Below the pieces are notes generated by a model. It was given only the letters and a program-made list of their open reading frames with translations, did no database searches and was not told the DNA's origin. A program made the position numbers and the translations under genes. Below, in pieces: positions 42,501 to 51,144 of a stretch of DNA of 53,352 nt. Each line of letters starts with the position of its first letter. Position 1 is the first letter of the stretch. Source of the DNA: WFZT01 sp964571845 (GTDB lineage: Bacteria > Hydrothermota > Hydrothermia > B15-G9 > WFZT01). The stretch spans positions 1-53,352 of the forward strand of contig CAZNDM010000102.1 of NCBI GenBank assembly GCA_964571845.1, written 5' to 3'.

Positions 42501-44726
42501 TCATCTTCTTATCCACACAAATCTATAGATTTTATTTGAATTTTTAAAGAGGATGAAATAAACCCCCTCTTTCCTTAATTTGACAGGGGTTCCCTTTTTG
42601 CATCTTTTGCGTAAAATGCGTCTGCCAGATGCGTCAAAGAGCAGCACTTCATCAGCTTTTGAGACTACAATTCCCTTCTGAGTCGTGTAAAAGGGCATGT
42701 CAAGCACGACTCTCTCGTCAATACCAGTGGCTGTTGAAATACCAAGAGTCCAATCAGACAGGGACGACAAACCAGCCACATAAAAATAATTGAGTTGAGT
42801 ATCAGCCATCGAAGCCGAATACTGTTCCATAAACCCAGACATATACCTTATGGCGACGAGAGCGTCTTCCTGTATGGTATCGGGCACCTCACTGTTAAGA
42901 TAAAATAAATTCAGTGCCGCACCTGTAAAAGTGCCTCCTGCGTGAATTCTCCACCATCTTTCAATAACTCCACTAAGGTCAGGATGCTGCTCTCTATGGA
43001 CAGCTATTGAGAATTCATCTTTTCCGGATGGCTGGTAATCATCAAAGTAAACGACAGCAGTTCTGAATCCATTCTGGTCGTACTGGACAACAGAATTGTC
43101 GCCTGCGGCAAGATCCACACCCCCACTATCTGCCTCCACGACTGCCATGGAATCATAGAAAACTATTATAGAATCCAGCTCCGGCGTGATCGTTGAATCA
43201 TCTGTCTCCATTTCGACTCTTATCTGAATGTATCGGTGTCCATCGTGGAAGAGATGAAATTCCTCACCGGAGCTGGTAAAATAGGTACCCCCTCCTGACG
43301 GTCCCCACCAGCCCTGGTTCTGTATATCATCCCGGTTCCACGATGTCCTTACCTGCATCCTCACAGATGTACCAGCAGGAAATTCACCCTTCCATACAAG
43401 AGAATCAAACTTTGCAGCAAAACCAATATCAAGCACATCTGAAACAAATGTACCACTTTGAACATATCTCCTGTCATGCTCTCCTGTACTTAAATCAAAA
43501 AATGTGAAGTCATCAACCTGGCAATCAATTGAATCGTTTGGATCATTATCTGAATCCGTTGCCGCAATATAAGGATAAAAATTGGTTAAACTGAAACCTG
43601 TGACTCTCCCAACCATCTTCCCGTCAATCCACGCCTCAAATTTCTGGTTCCTGTAAATCAACCTCCATGTCCAGAAATTCGATGAATTCAGAAACTGATA
43701 GTCCCCGATCTGATGTGACTGCCAGTTCGTCCCGTCGAACGATTCAACATAGTAAAATCCGCCACCAGACTGCCTGTGGGCTCTCAAAATCAAAAACTTA
43801 TTCTCATCCGGACTATAAAAGCCAATTTCAAACTCCTGTCCCTCTTCATCTTCCATGTACTGGTGTCTAACTCGCGCAGAAACCTCACAGGCATTAACCG
43901 TATCCCTCTCTCTGTCAGCAGATGACCACTTTGTATCCGAGGCATCGTAGCCGTAGAAGCGCAGATATCCTCCTTCTTCAGAGACCCTGTAAATATTTTG
44001 ATAAGTTGACCACTTCTCCGTATTTATCGTACCGTCGTCAAAGTTATCGTCAATAAAAGACGCTGCCCATACATTATCAACGAGTACACCATAAGTGGAG
44101 GAAGCACCGTCGGCCTGTGCAGAGAAACAGATCTCCACAGATGCCACATCTGACCATGAATATCCGGGACGCAGATGCTTTATTATCCCCTCCTTTAAAT
44201 CGAACCTGTATGTGTTCCACTCGTCCCTTTCAGTCTGGTCCCTCCAGTCATAATGCCGTACTATGTACTCCCCATCAATCAGGTATGTCAGCCAGGAGTT
44301 AAAAAGCTCATTTCCATCACTGTCATAAGCCATTGCCCCCAGCGTAAACCTGCCTGCAAAAATTTCTGAGCCTATTGGATACGCTTCAAAATTGAACCTT
44401 TCGAGATTATCAAGGTCATGGGTTAGAATCTGAGAAGCGTTTGCCCTCGACGCATTTTCAGCATAAAGATGCAGGACACTGGTCCTCCCACCACCATCAA
44501 CCACCTCAACGATCTTTGTACCGTTCCCTGTACTGATATCCCTCCACCCATCGAGTGAATCATCCTGTTCATCAAAACTTCCGTTATAAACTGTCGTGGC
44601 AAGAATAATCTTTCCGTCCCCTGACTGCCTTGTGGCATAAACATTCACAAGCTCTCCCGCTTTAAACTGTGCCTTTGTGGAAATAACAAGCGGGGAGAAT
44701 ACGGTCAAAAATATCAACAGGACCAT
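42501..44726 (-). CDS. Secreted multi-domain beta protein with sorting-like tail
   Basis: 741 residues. A signal peptide with likely cleavage after STKA (residue about 19) is followed by three beta-rich modules. The first (about 40-220) resembles a carbohydrate-binding-like jelly roll (YNGSFDEQDDSLDGW, GVLVDNVWAAS). The second (about 225-420) resembles a concanavalin/LamG fold (DDNFDDGTINTEKWSTY, FEAWIDGKMVGRVTGF, CQVDDFTFFD). The third (about 430-545) follows. A short tail with EVLLFDASGRRIL, GVYFILFKNSN and FVWIRR is like a compact sorting domain. No catalytic motif is recognisable, so a binding or structural role is likely. SD AAGGAGG precedes the start. The regulator gene lies 55 bases upstream on the same strand. 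Confidence 0.72.
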   Translation of the reverse strand: MVLLIFLTVFSPLVISTKAQFKAGELVNVYATRQSGDGKIILATTVYNGSFDEQDDSLDGWRDISTGNGTKIVEVVDGGGRTSVLHLYAENASRANASQILTHDLDNLERFNFEAYPIGSEIFAGRFTLGAMAYDSDGNELFNSWLTYLIDGEYIVRHYDWRDQTERDEWNTYRFDLKEGIIKHLRPGYSWSDVASVEICFSAQADGASSTYGVLVDNVWAASFIDDNFDDGTINTEKWSTYQNIYRVSEEGGYLRFYGYDASDTKWSSADRERDTVNACEVSARVRHQYMEDEEGQEFEIGFYSPDENKFLILRAHRQSGGGFYYVESFDGTNWQSHQIGDYQFLNSSNFWTWRLIYRNQKFEAWIDGKMVGRVTGFSLTNFYPYIAATDSDNDPNDSIDCQVDDFTFFDLSTGEHDRRYVQSGTFVSDVLDIGFAAKFDSLVWKGEFPAGTSVRMQVRTSWNRDDIQNQGWWGPSGGGTYFTSSGEEFHLFHDGHRYIQIRVEMETDDSTITPELDSIIVFYDSMAVVEADSGGVDLAAGDNSVVQYDQNGFRTAVVYFDDYQPSGKDEFSIAVHREQHPDLSGVIERWWRIHAGGTFTGAALNLFYLNSEVPDTIQEDALVAIRYMSGFMEQYSASMADTQLNYFYVAGLSSLSDWTLGISTATGIDERVVLDMPFYTTQKGIVVSKADEVLLFDASGRRILRKRCKKGTPVKLRKEGVYFILFKNSNKIYRFVWIRR

Positions 44727-44781
44727 TAGAAAACCTCCTTTTGAGGATTAATTAACCGGTGGGTTTGAAATTTTTTCCGAT

Positions 44782-47331
44782 TCAGCGAATCTCCATTACA
44801 AAGGGTTCCCCGAATTCACTTTCATAAATTTTCTTCATAATCTGGAGCTCTTTCCTTGCCCTTACTTTTCTCCCCTCGTTCAAATATGACTTTACCGGAT
44901 AGCGATAAAAATTCTCGTTGAACGGAAAAATGTTTCTCGCAAATTCTGAAAACTCCCGCACCTCGTGGGTTTTTCCTATCACCAGAGAGATCTCACACAC
45001 CCTCTCAAAGGAGTGTTCTATCATTCCCATAAGAGACTGATAGGCATCCTCACACGACTCCACAGGGAGACCTTCAAATGGCTTCCCGAAAACCATGTTT
45101 ACTGCCTTCCGATAGTTATCAAGGGCAAGGAACTCCTTACTCTTTCTATCAGCCTCTCTGCCACTCCGATAAAACTCAAGAAAATCTGTAATATCAAGGT
45201 AAACGAGATCCCTGTTCAATCTGTAAAAATCTCCCTCCTTCACAACACCTTCTCTACCGAATATCTCCCTGAATTTGGAAACCACCCACGAAAGGTTCTT
45301 GTTCTGTCTTTCCTCTCCAAAATAGGGCCACAATCTTTCCTTAATAAAAAACCTACTCAGCCTTCCATCCCTGTTGATAAGCGGAGCAAGTCCAAGGAGA
45401 GAAATAAACTCCCTCAACTTTACAGACTTAAGAGTGTCGTTAAAAACCTGTTCGTTTGTCGTTAAATCAACGATTCTAAAGGGTCCAAGAAGATAAAGCC
45501 CGAATTTTTCCCTTCTTCTCTCCGGTGTGAGAAGATACTTTGTAAAATCAGGATCTCTGGGGAAAAATCTTCTGGCGATGAACGCCGTTTTCATAATCCA
45601 ATCGTAAGCACCTTTTTTCTCAAGTTTTCTTAAAAGGGAGATGAAACTTCTGCGAGCTGAAGATTTCTTTCCCTGAAGTGCAAGGATCATCCCATGAATA
45701 AGTCTCCTTTCCACCTCATCACTGGTTAATGATTTTGAAAGCTCAACGGGCACCATTTCTCCTTTCTCGACTTTTAGCCTGCGCTCTATGTTTTCGACCA
45801 CCCTCTTCCAGGCATGATGCTCAGGCATAAGGGCTTTAAACTCTGCAAGATGTTTTTCAACCTTATCAATCTCACCGATTTCAAGGTAAGCCTTTGCAAG
45901 GTTGAGATGTAGAAGAGCAACGATGAATCCTCTGTGAATTCCGGAAATCCCGGATCTGAGCATGTGATTCATATTGTGGATAGCAGATTTAAAATCGAGT
46001 TTTAACATCAGGATAGACAGACTGTTAAAGAATGCATAGCTGTAATTAATACCTGCGTTTCTGGAGAGTTTAATGACACTGTAAAGGATCCATTCAGCAT
46101 CTTTGAGTCTGCCTGATTTTGCCAGTACCGAGGCTTTGAGGGTACGGGCAATTTGAATGAGGGAGAAATTCTGGATTGCCAGGGCGATGGCTTCCATCCT
46201 CTGGATGGAAGCCATCGCCCTGGCATAATTCAACCTGTAGATATCTATTAATGCAAGTCCTCGATACGCCATGAATGTTATCTCATCACTGCTCTTATAA
46301 AGCCTGATAATCTCCCTGAAATCTGCCTCAGCCTCTTTCATATCGCCAAGGTAATATCTCGCCTCCCCCCTCAACGCAAGCGCATTAACATAGAACTTTT
46401 TATCTTTGACCCCTTTAAGAAACGCATTCACCACATCTATCGTTTTCTCAAACTCCATCTTTTGGGAATAAACATAGGCTTTGAGAAGTTCAAACTGGTA
46501 AATCTCATCGCCCCTCAAAAGTTCACGATCAATAGAACCGAGTATCTCCATCACCTTATCTGGCAGAAGGGACCAGTTTGTCGCTATTTCAAGCTTCAAA
46601 AGAGCCCTCTCACGGGGAGATTCAACCTTCTCAAGTAACTTGTTAAAGACAGTGATGGCTTCTTCAAATCTACCCCGTGCCTTGAGCTCGTAGGCACGCT
46701 TCTTTAATTCCGCTGGACCGAGCTCGTCCAGATCTGGTTGACGACTTACAGGTTCAGTTAAACTCCCTGATAAAAATTCCCTGCACTTACGGGGATTTCC
46801 GCCGGTTATTTCTTCCATTTCTACAAGCGTTGCAAGGGAAGGTTCTGAACCACGCTCTTGTTTGTAAAATTCTCTTATCTCCTCAGGTGACCACGGTGTA
46901 AGAGAAATAATTTCAAAATAGGGTGGCACATTGCCCCTGCGAATCGCTGTAATAACAAGAATGTGCTGGGTTTTCAAACTGTCTATGAAATTCTGAAAAA
47001 ATTCGTAGGTGAAATCCACATCGTCAACTGCGAGGACAAAGGGAGCCCTTCTCTTTTCAAGAAAACTGTGGAATTTTATGGATACACGGGAGGGATCAAG
47101 ATCCTGGAGATTCAGGTACCTGGCAATCTGTAAGAAAAAGTCTTTTCTTGACTCACTGAACCTGATGACAATCCCATCAGCCCAGTCCGGGAGGTTCTGG
47201 ATAAAATGTTTGATAAAAGTGCTTTTCCCGATACCCGGATCACCAGTTAATGCAACAAAAGACGCTCCAAGTAGGGGAACATCGTAAAGGATGCCCCTCA
47301 ACTTACTTATCTCCGCCTCCCTGCCAATCAC
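44782..47331 (-). CDS. Large AAA-TPR transcriptional regulator with SARP-type DNA-binding and BTAD region
   Basis: 849 residues from GTG at 47331; a stop lies shortly upstream in frame. An N-terminal STAND/AAA-type ATPase has Walker A GDPGIGKST (30-38) and a Walker B around VLAVDDVDF. A long array of TPR-like helices follows (about 215-600). The C-terminal part begins at LYLLGPFRIVD (about 622) as a winged-helix DNA-binding domain of SARP/OmpR type (NLSWVVSKFREIFG), ending in a bacterial transcriptional activator (BTAD) helical domain (about 730-849). Such proteins couple a ligand or partner signal to ATP-dependent activation. The nearest likely target is the secreted-protein gene directly downstream. 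It contains an unusual perfect palindrome (46177-46225). Confidence 0.83.
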   Translation of the reverse strand: MIGREAEISKLRGILYDVPLLGASFVALTGDPGIGKSTFIKHFIQNLPDWADGIVIRFSESRKDFFLQIARYLNLQDLDPSRVSIKFHSFLEKRRAPFVLAVDDVDFTYEFFQNFIDSLKTQHILVITAIRRGNVPPYFEIISLTPWSPEEIREFYKQERGSEPSLATLVEMEEITGGNPRKCREFLSGSLTEPVSRQPDLDELGPAELKKRAYELKARGRFEEAITVFNKLLEKVESPRERALLKLEIATNWSLLPDKVMEILGSIDRELLRGDEIYQFELLKAYVYSQKMEFEKTIDVVNAFLKGVKDKKFYVNALALRGEARYYLGDMKEAEADFREIIRLYKSSDEITFMAYRGLALIDIYRLNYARAMASIQRMEAIALAIQNFSLIQIARTLKASVLAKSGRLKDAEWILYSVIKLSRNAGINYSYAFFNSLSILMLKLDFKSAIHNMNHMLRSGISGIHRGFIVALLHLNLAKAYLEIGEIDKVEKHLAEFKALMPEHHAWKRVVENIERRLKVEKGEMVPVELSKSLTSDEVERRLIHGMILALQGKKSSARRSFISLLRKLEKKGAYDWIMKTAFIARRFFPRDPDFTKYLLTPERRREKFGLYLLGPFRIVDLTTNEQVFNDTLKSVKLREFISLLGLAPLINRDGRLSRFFIKERLWPYFGEERQNKNLSWVVSKFREIFGREGVVKEGDFYRLNRDLVYLDITDFLEFYRSGREADRKSKEFLALDNYRKAVNMVFGKPFEGLPVESCEDAYQSLMGMIEHSFERVCEISLVIGKTHEVREFSEFARNIFPFNENFYRYPVKSYLNEGRKVRARKELQIMKKIYESEFGEPFVMEIR
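46177..46225. repeat. Perfect 23-bp inverted repeat inside the regulator gene
   Basis: Arms 46177-46199 and 46203-46225 are exact reverse complements with a 3-base loop (TCT, or AGA on the coding strand). The frame stays open and encodes ARAMASIQRMEAIALA within the TPR region. The geometry matches the intergenic hairpins, but the position is intragenic. Confidence 0.9.
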
Positions 47332-47340
47332 AGTATTGGA

Positions 47341-47346
47341 ATTTTA
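47341..47346 (-). promoter_or_regulatory. Possible -10 box of the regulator gene
   Basis: Minus-strand TAAAAT at 47346-47341 lies 9 bases before the GTG at 47331. No SD and no clear -35 are visible. The rest of the 173-base gap to purF holds no ORF; GCAGATGG occurs twice (about 47417 and 47471), each followed some 20-30 bases later by GAATTA(A/G)CTAAA. Confidence 0.3.
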
Positions 47347-47504
47347 AAGGCAAATTGATCACCATGCATACAGTTACACGTGAGATACGAACGCATATTC
47401 AAGTGCCAGGAGGATTGCAGATGGGATTTATAGGTGAATTAACTAAATAGCAAAATTAAAAACTCTCCGGGCAGATGGTCCTGGTTGCCAGTTTAAAAGG
47501 GGAA

Positions 47505-48920
47505 TTAGCTAAAAAGCTCGTCTGTGTCCGGAACCGTGTTCTCTTTGTACTTTCCTGTAAAGCAGGAGAAACAGAAGTCCTCTGATTTTTCTTTGAGGAT
47601 ATCTACCAGATCCTGAACGCTGAGGTACATCAGGCTTGTCGCACCTATGAATTCTCTTACTTCCTCTATAGACCTGCTGGCTGCAATGAGCTCATCTCTC
47701 GTGGGTGTGTCAACTCCAAAAAAGCAGGGTGAAACTATCGGTGGAGATGCGATCCTGAGATGAACTTCGCGCGCTCCAAAATCAAAGAGCATCTTTACGA
47801 TGTCCCTCGATGTGGTGCCCCGAACAATAGAATCGTCAATGAGTGCAACAGACCTATTTTTTAGAACACTTGAAACAGGGAGGAGTTTCATCCTAACCGC
47901 ACTGACCCTGTCGAACTGTGTGGGCTCAATAAAACTCCTTCCCACATAGTGACTCCTGATTAAACCGAGTTCAAGAGGTTTTCCTGATTTCTGGGCGTAT
48001 CCAAGGGCTGCAGGAAAGCCCGAATCAGGAACAGGCACGACAATATCAATCTCTTCCCTCTCTTTAAGTGCAAGCCTCTCCCCGCTTCGTTTCCTGAACT
48101 CATAAACACTTTCGCCAAAAATAACACTATCCTGCCTCGAAAAATAAATCAACTCAAACACACATTGAGACTTTGGATAATCAAGATCAATTTTCCCACT
48201 TAAAATTCCATAGCGTGGATTGATTACAACAACTTCACCGGGCTCTATATCCCTTAAAAATTCGGCACCGAGAGCATCGAGCGACGAGGTCTCAGATGCG
48301 AGGTAATAGGTGCTACCTCTCTTTCCCAGAACAAGTGGCCTGAAACCATGAGGATCTCTGAAGCCAACGAGATTTTCCCGGTCAATCATAATAATTGAAT
48401 AAGCACCTTTCACTTTTTTGGCGGCGTTGTTAACTCTCTGTATGATCTCATCAACCTCAGTAACATGTCTTTTCTTGCACGGTCTGAGATAAAGATGCAG
48501 AAATATCTCACTGTCAGTGTCTGTCACAAGTATTCCACCATATCTCTCAATGTCCCTTCTGAGTTCCCTGTAGTTGGAAAGGTTACCGTTGTGAGCAAGA
48601 GAGACCACCCTGCCTGAGTGGGTAACTGAAATAGGCTGCAAGTTCTCAAGTTTCCTCGACTTACCCTGTGTGGAATATCTCGTATGCGCTATACCAAGGA
48701 ATCCTTTTCTCCTGGCGATATTTCCTGAGTTGAAGACCTTACTTATGAGCCCATGATCTCTATAAGTGAAGTAGGTGTGTCCATCATAAAGAGTAAAGCC
48801 TGCTCCTTCCTGTCCCCTGTGTTGAAGGGCAAAGAGGCCATAAAAGAGGTCAAGGTTTACATCGCCCTTCTCAAAATCATAGGCACCAAAAATTCCACAT
48901 TCTTCCCTTACGGAGTCCAT
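47505..48920 (-). CDS. purF: Amidophosphoribosyltransferase
   Basis: 471-residue enzyme of the first committed step of purine synthesis: PRPP plus glutamine gives 5-phosphoribosylamine. The N-terminal Ntn glutaminase would be freed by loss of a 7-residue propeptide before catalytic Cys8 (EECGIFGAY). The C-terminal phosphoribosyltransferase half has the PRPP loop VALIDDSIVRGTTSRDIV. Cysteines in SQCVFELIYFSRQD, SPCFFGVDTPTR and the CFSC pair near the end match the ligands of the Fe-S, oxygen-sensitive B. subtilis type, which fits an anaerobe. Its start overlaps the upstream cca gene by 13 bases; it is the last gene of the operon. Confidence 0.96.
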   Translation of the reverse strand: MDSVREECGIFGAYDFEKGDVNLDLFYGLFALQHRGQEGAGFTLYDGHTYFTYRDHGLISKVFNSGNIARRKGFLGIAHTRYSTQGKSRKLENLQPISVTHSGRVVSLAHNGNLSNYRELRRDIERYGGILVTDTDSEIFLHLYLRPCKKRHVTEVDEIIQRVNNAAKKVKGAYSIIMIDRENLVGFRDPHGFRPLVLGKRGSTYYLASETSSLDALGAEFLRDIEPGEVVVINPRYGILSGKIDLDYPKSQCVFELIYFSRQDSVIFGESVYEFRKRSGERLALKEREEIDIVVPVPDSGFPAALGYAQKSGKPLELGLIRSHYVGRSFIEPTQFDRVSAVRMKLLPVSSVLKNRSVALIDDSIVRGTTSRDIVKMLFDFGAREVHLRIASPPIVSPCFFGVDTPTRDELIAASRSIEEVREFIGATSLMYLSVQDLVDILKEKSEDFCFSCFTGKYKENTVPDTDELFS

Positions 48921-50065
48921 TTCTTTAAAAATTCCAGTTCCTCTCTCTCGGTCTTTATCTCACCTTTCCACTTTTTAACGAAGAGTTCGATGAGAAATCT
49001 CCTGATATTCTCGTTTCTCAAACCGGAACTAACAAGAGAATCGCCCTTTATCCGTATTTTTACTGATTTTCGAGCCCTGTAATAATCTATAAGGTCATCC
49101 CTTTTCTTAACAATGCCTATGAGTAAAGGTATCTCCGGATCCATGTTGTAAAAAGTTCTGTGAATCTCAGCAGGATCCATCGGGATTTCCTTTTCGATAA
49201 AATCTGAAAAGCCTTTAATAAGACCTCTCTCCTTTCTCCTCAGGTCGGGAAGGGTATGGGGAAGCTTTACAATGAGCAGAGTAAAGAGAACCCAGTGAGA
49301 TGGAGATTTTTCCTGGAGAATGTTATCGAGTGAATCGAAACCATTGGCATCGATCGGAGGTCCAAGATGTTTGAGGAGACCAAAGCTCTTGACTTCTCTA
49401 AACATAAGAGCCCTGTTCTCCTCTTCGGAGATTCTTTCAAGTTCATGTTTTATACGGGCAAAGGAGACATCCGGAAGAATACGGAGGGCAAGCGGGATCT
49501 CTCTTTCCAGTATGGACTTGTGATATTGTAGATCAAACCGATTTTTATACCTTATACCTCGAAAGGCGCGCGTTGGATCCTCGTAATAACTCTTTTCTTT
49601 AAGCACGCGAAGGAGCTTATTCTCAAAAAGATCTTCATATCCACCAAATGGGTCGATCAACCTTCCAACATCGCTGAGGTTAAGGGAGATTGCCATGGCA
49701 TTTATGGTGAAATCCCGTCTCCTGAGATCTTCAAGGATGTTATTGGATGGAAGAACCTGCGGTAGAGCCCCAGGTTTTGGATAAAACTCTTTTCTCGCCT
49801 TTGCAATGTCCACAATTCTGTGATCAACCTTTATCTTCGCTGTTCCAAATTCTGTGATCTGGACAAGCTTTCCTCCAAATTTTTTCAGAAATGAATCCAC
49901 GATGTCCCGGAAGTTGCCAACGACGACGATGTCATAGTCGAGGGATTTTCTGCCAAGAAGATAGTCTCTAACAATACCTCCAACGGCGTAGAGCTTATAA
50001 CCGTTGGAGAGTGTGTGGAAAAACCTGAGTAAAGGGTCTTTTAGAACGAAATCTCTGAAAATCAA
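48908..50065 (-). CDS. tRNA nucleotidyltransferase / poly(A) polymerase family protein
   Basis: 385 residues of the class II nucleotidyltransferase family, from a TTG start that overlaps the accB stop (TTGA). The head has YAVGGIVRDYLLG and the metal-binding pair in SLDYDIVVVG; the neck has RRRDFTINAMAISL, followed by FGGYEDLFENKLLRVL, YYEDPTRAFRGIRY and a helical body and tail. Such enzymes add CCA (or only CC or A) to tRNA, or poly(A) tails. The tRNA-Pro gene at 10564 lacks an encoded CCA, so the organism needs this activity. Whether this is a full CCA-adding enzyme cannot be decided by eye. It overlaps purF by 13 bases. Confidence 0.9.
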   Translation of the reverse strand: MIFRDFVLKDPLLRFFHTLSNGYKLYAVGGIVRDYLLGRKSLDYDIVVVGNFRDIVDSFLKKFGGKLVQITEFGTAKIKVDHRIVDIAKARKEFYPKPGALPQVLPSNNILEDLRRRDFTINAMAISLNLSDVGRLIDPFGGYEDLFENKLLRVLKEKSYYEDPTRAFRGIRYKNRFDLQYHKSILEREIPLALRILPDVSFARIKHELERISEEENRALMFREVKSFGLLKHLGPPIDANGFDSLDNILQEKSPSHWVLFTLLIVKLPHTLPDLRRKERGLIKGFSDFIEKEIPMDPAEIHRTFYNMDPEIPLLIGIVKKRDDLIDYYRARKSVKIRIKGDSLVSSGLRNENIRRFLIELFVKKWKGEIKTEREELEFLKKWTP

Positions 50066-50583
50066 TCTGGTTTTATCAGAAATAGTGTGTCTCCGTATCC
50101 TACAGGTGAAGCGTCTTCTGGTATTATTTTGACGATCGTCCCATCTACATCGGATTCAATCTCATTCATTATTTTCATTGCCTCGACAATGCACAGGACC
50201 TGCCCCTTGTGCACATGATCACCCTCTTTGACATAGGGTTCGGCACCTGGATAAGGCCTTCGATAAAATGTCCCGACGATCGGGGACTTTATTTCATGGA
50301 GCTTCTCACCAGCCTCCTCCTTCACCTCCTCCCTGCGCGGTTCCTCAGCCTTGACTGGTTGCTGTGCAGCAGGCTGCTGAACCGGGGCAACAACCTGCGG
50401 GGCGGGTCTGGATTTTACCAGCCGGATTTTTGAAAAAATCGTTTTTACCTCTATCTCTTCAAGTCCGTGCTCTTCCATCAGCTGGATGAGCTCCTTGATC
50501 TCATCAAGACTCAACTTCTGCTCATCCGAGCTGAGATAATCGAGAATCTCCTTGACTATCCCTTTGAGATCTTCGGTATTCAC
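50062..50583 (-). CDS. accB: Biotin carboxyl carrier protein of acetyl-CoA carboxylase
   Basis: 173 residues from GTG at 50583. An N-terminal helical part (about 1-57) is followed by a flexible Pro/Ala/Glu-rich linker (about 58-95) and the C-terminal biotinyl domain with Lys137 in VEAMKIMNEI as the biotinylation site. It carries CO2 from biotin carboxylase to the carboxyltransferase in fatty-acid synthesis. It overlaps efp by 4 bases and the nucleotidyltransferase gene by 4 bases. accC, which usually follows accB, is absent here. Confidence 0.95.
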   Translation of the reverse strand: MNTEDLKGIVKEILDYLSSDEQKLSLDEIKELIQLMEEHGLEEIEVKTIFSKIRLVKSRPAPQVVAPVQQPAAQQPVKAEEPRREEVKEEAGEKLHEIKSPIVGTFYRRPYPGAEPYVKEGDHVHKGQVLCIVEAMKIMNEIESDVDGTIVKIIPEDASPVGYGDTLFLIKPD

Positions 50584-51134
50584 TTTTTTACTCTCTCGAT
50601 ATATTTGTCCGATCGCGTGTCAATTTTGATGACATCACCGACCTGGACAAAAAGCGGGACCTGTATGACCTTTCCCGTTTCGAGCTTGGCTGGTTTAGAA
50701 CCACCTGATGCAGTATCTCCCTTGAGTCCAGGATCAGTCTCCACAACCTCCAGTTCAACAAACATCGGGGGCTCTATGGAAATTGGTTCATCGTCCGCAT
50801 AAAGGATCGTAACCTCCATCCCTTCCTTTAAGTATCCAACCTTATCCTCTATCTGCTCCCTCGTGAAGACGACTTCTTCAAAAGTCTCATTGTCCATGAA
50901 ATGGTACTCATCACCTGCAATGTACGAAAGAGTAGCAGACTTCCTCTTCAGGAGAATCTCCTCAATGTCATCTGAGCTGCGGAAGCTGACCTCTTTCACC
51001 TGTCCTGTTTTGACATTCTTGATCTTTGTCCTGATCGTGGCTCCACCTCTTCCCATGTGAATGTGCTGGAAGTCCACAACAAGATAAATCTCACCATTGT
51101 ATTTTATAGCCATTCCTGTCCTGATGTCCGGCAT
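50580..51134 (-). CDS. efp: Elongation factor P
   Basis: A 184-residue three-domain translation factor that rescues ribosomes stalled at proline runs. The N-terminal KOW-like domain, two OB domains and the C-terminal signature region (VQVGDVIKIDTRSDKYIERV) are present. The domain I loop that reaches the peptidyl-transferase centre reads HMGRGGATIRTK: the tip residue is Arg29, not the Lys used by EpmA/B-type organisms. Arg-tip EF-Ps occur in EarP-using bacteria and in Thermus/Thermotoga-like lineages. SD AAGGAGA precedes the ATG. The pepP-efp-accB order is a known bacterial arrangement. Confidence 0.96.
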   Translation of the reverse strand: MPDIRTGMAIKYNGEIYLVVDFQHIHMGRGGATIRTKIKNVKTGQVKEVSFRSSDDIEEILLKRKSATLSYIAGDEYHFMDNETFEEVVFTREQIEDKVGYLKEGMEVTILYADDEPISIEPPMFVELEVVETDPGLKGDTASGGSKPAKLETGKVIQVPLFVQVGDVIKIDTRSDKYIERVKK

Positions 51135-51144
51135 AATGCTCTCC

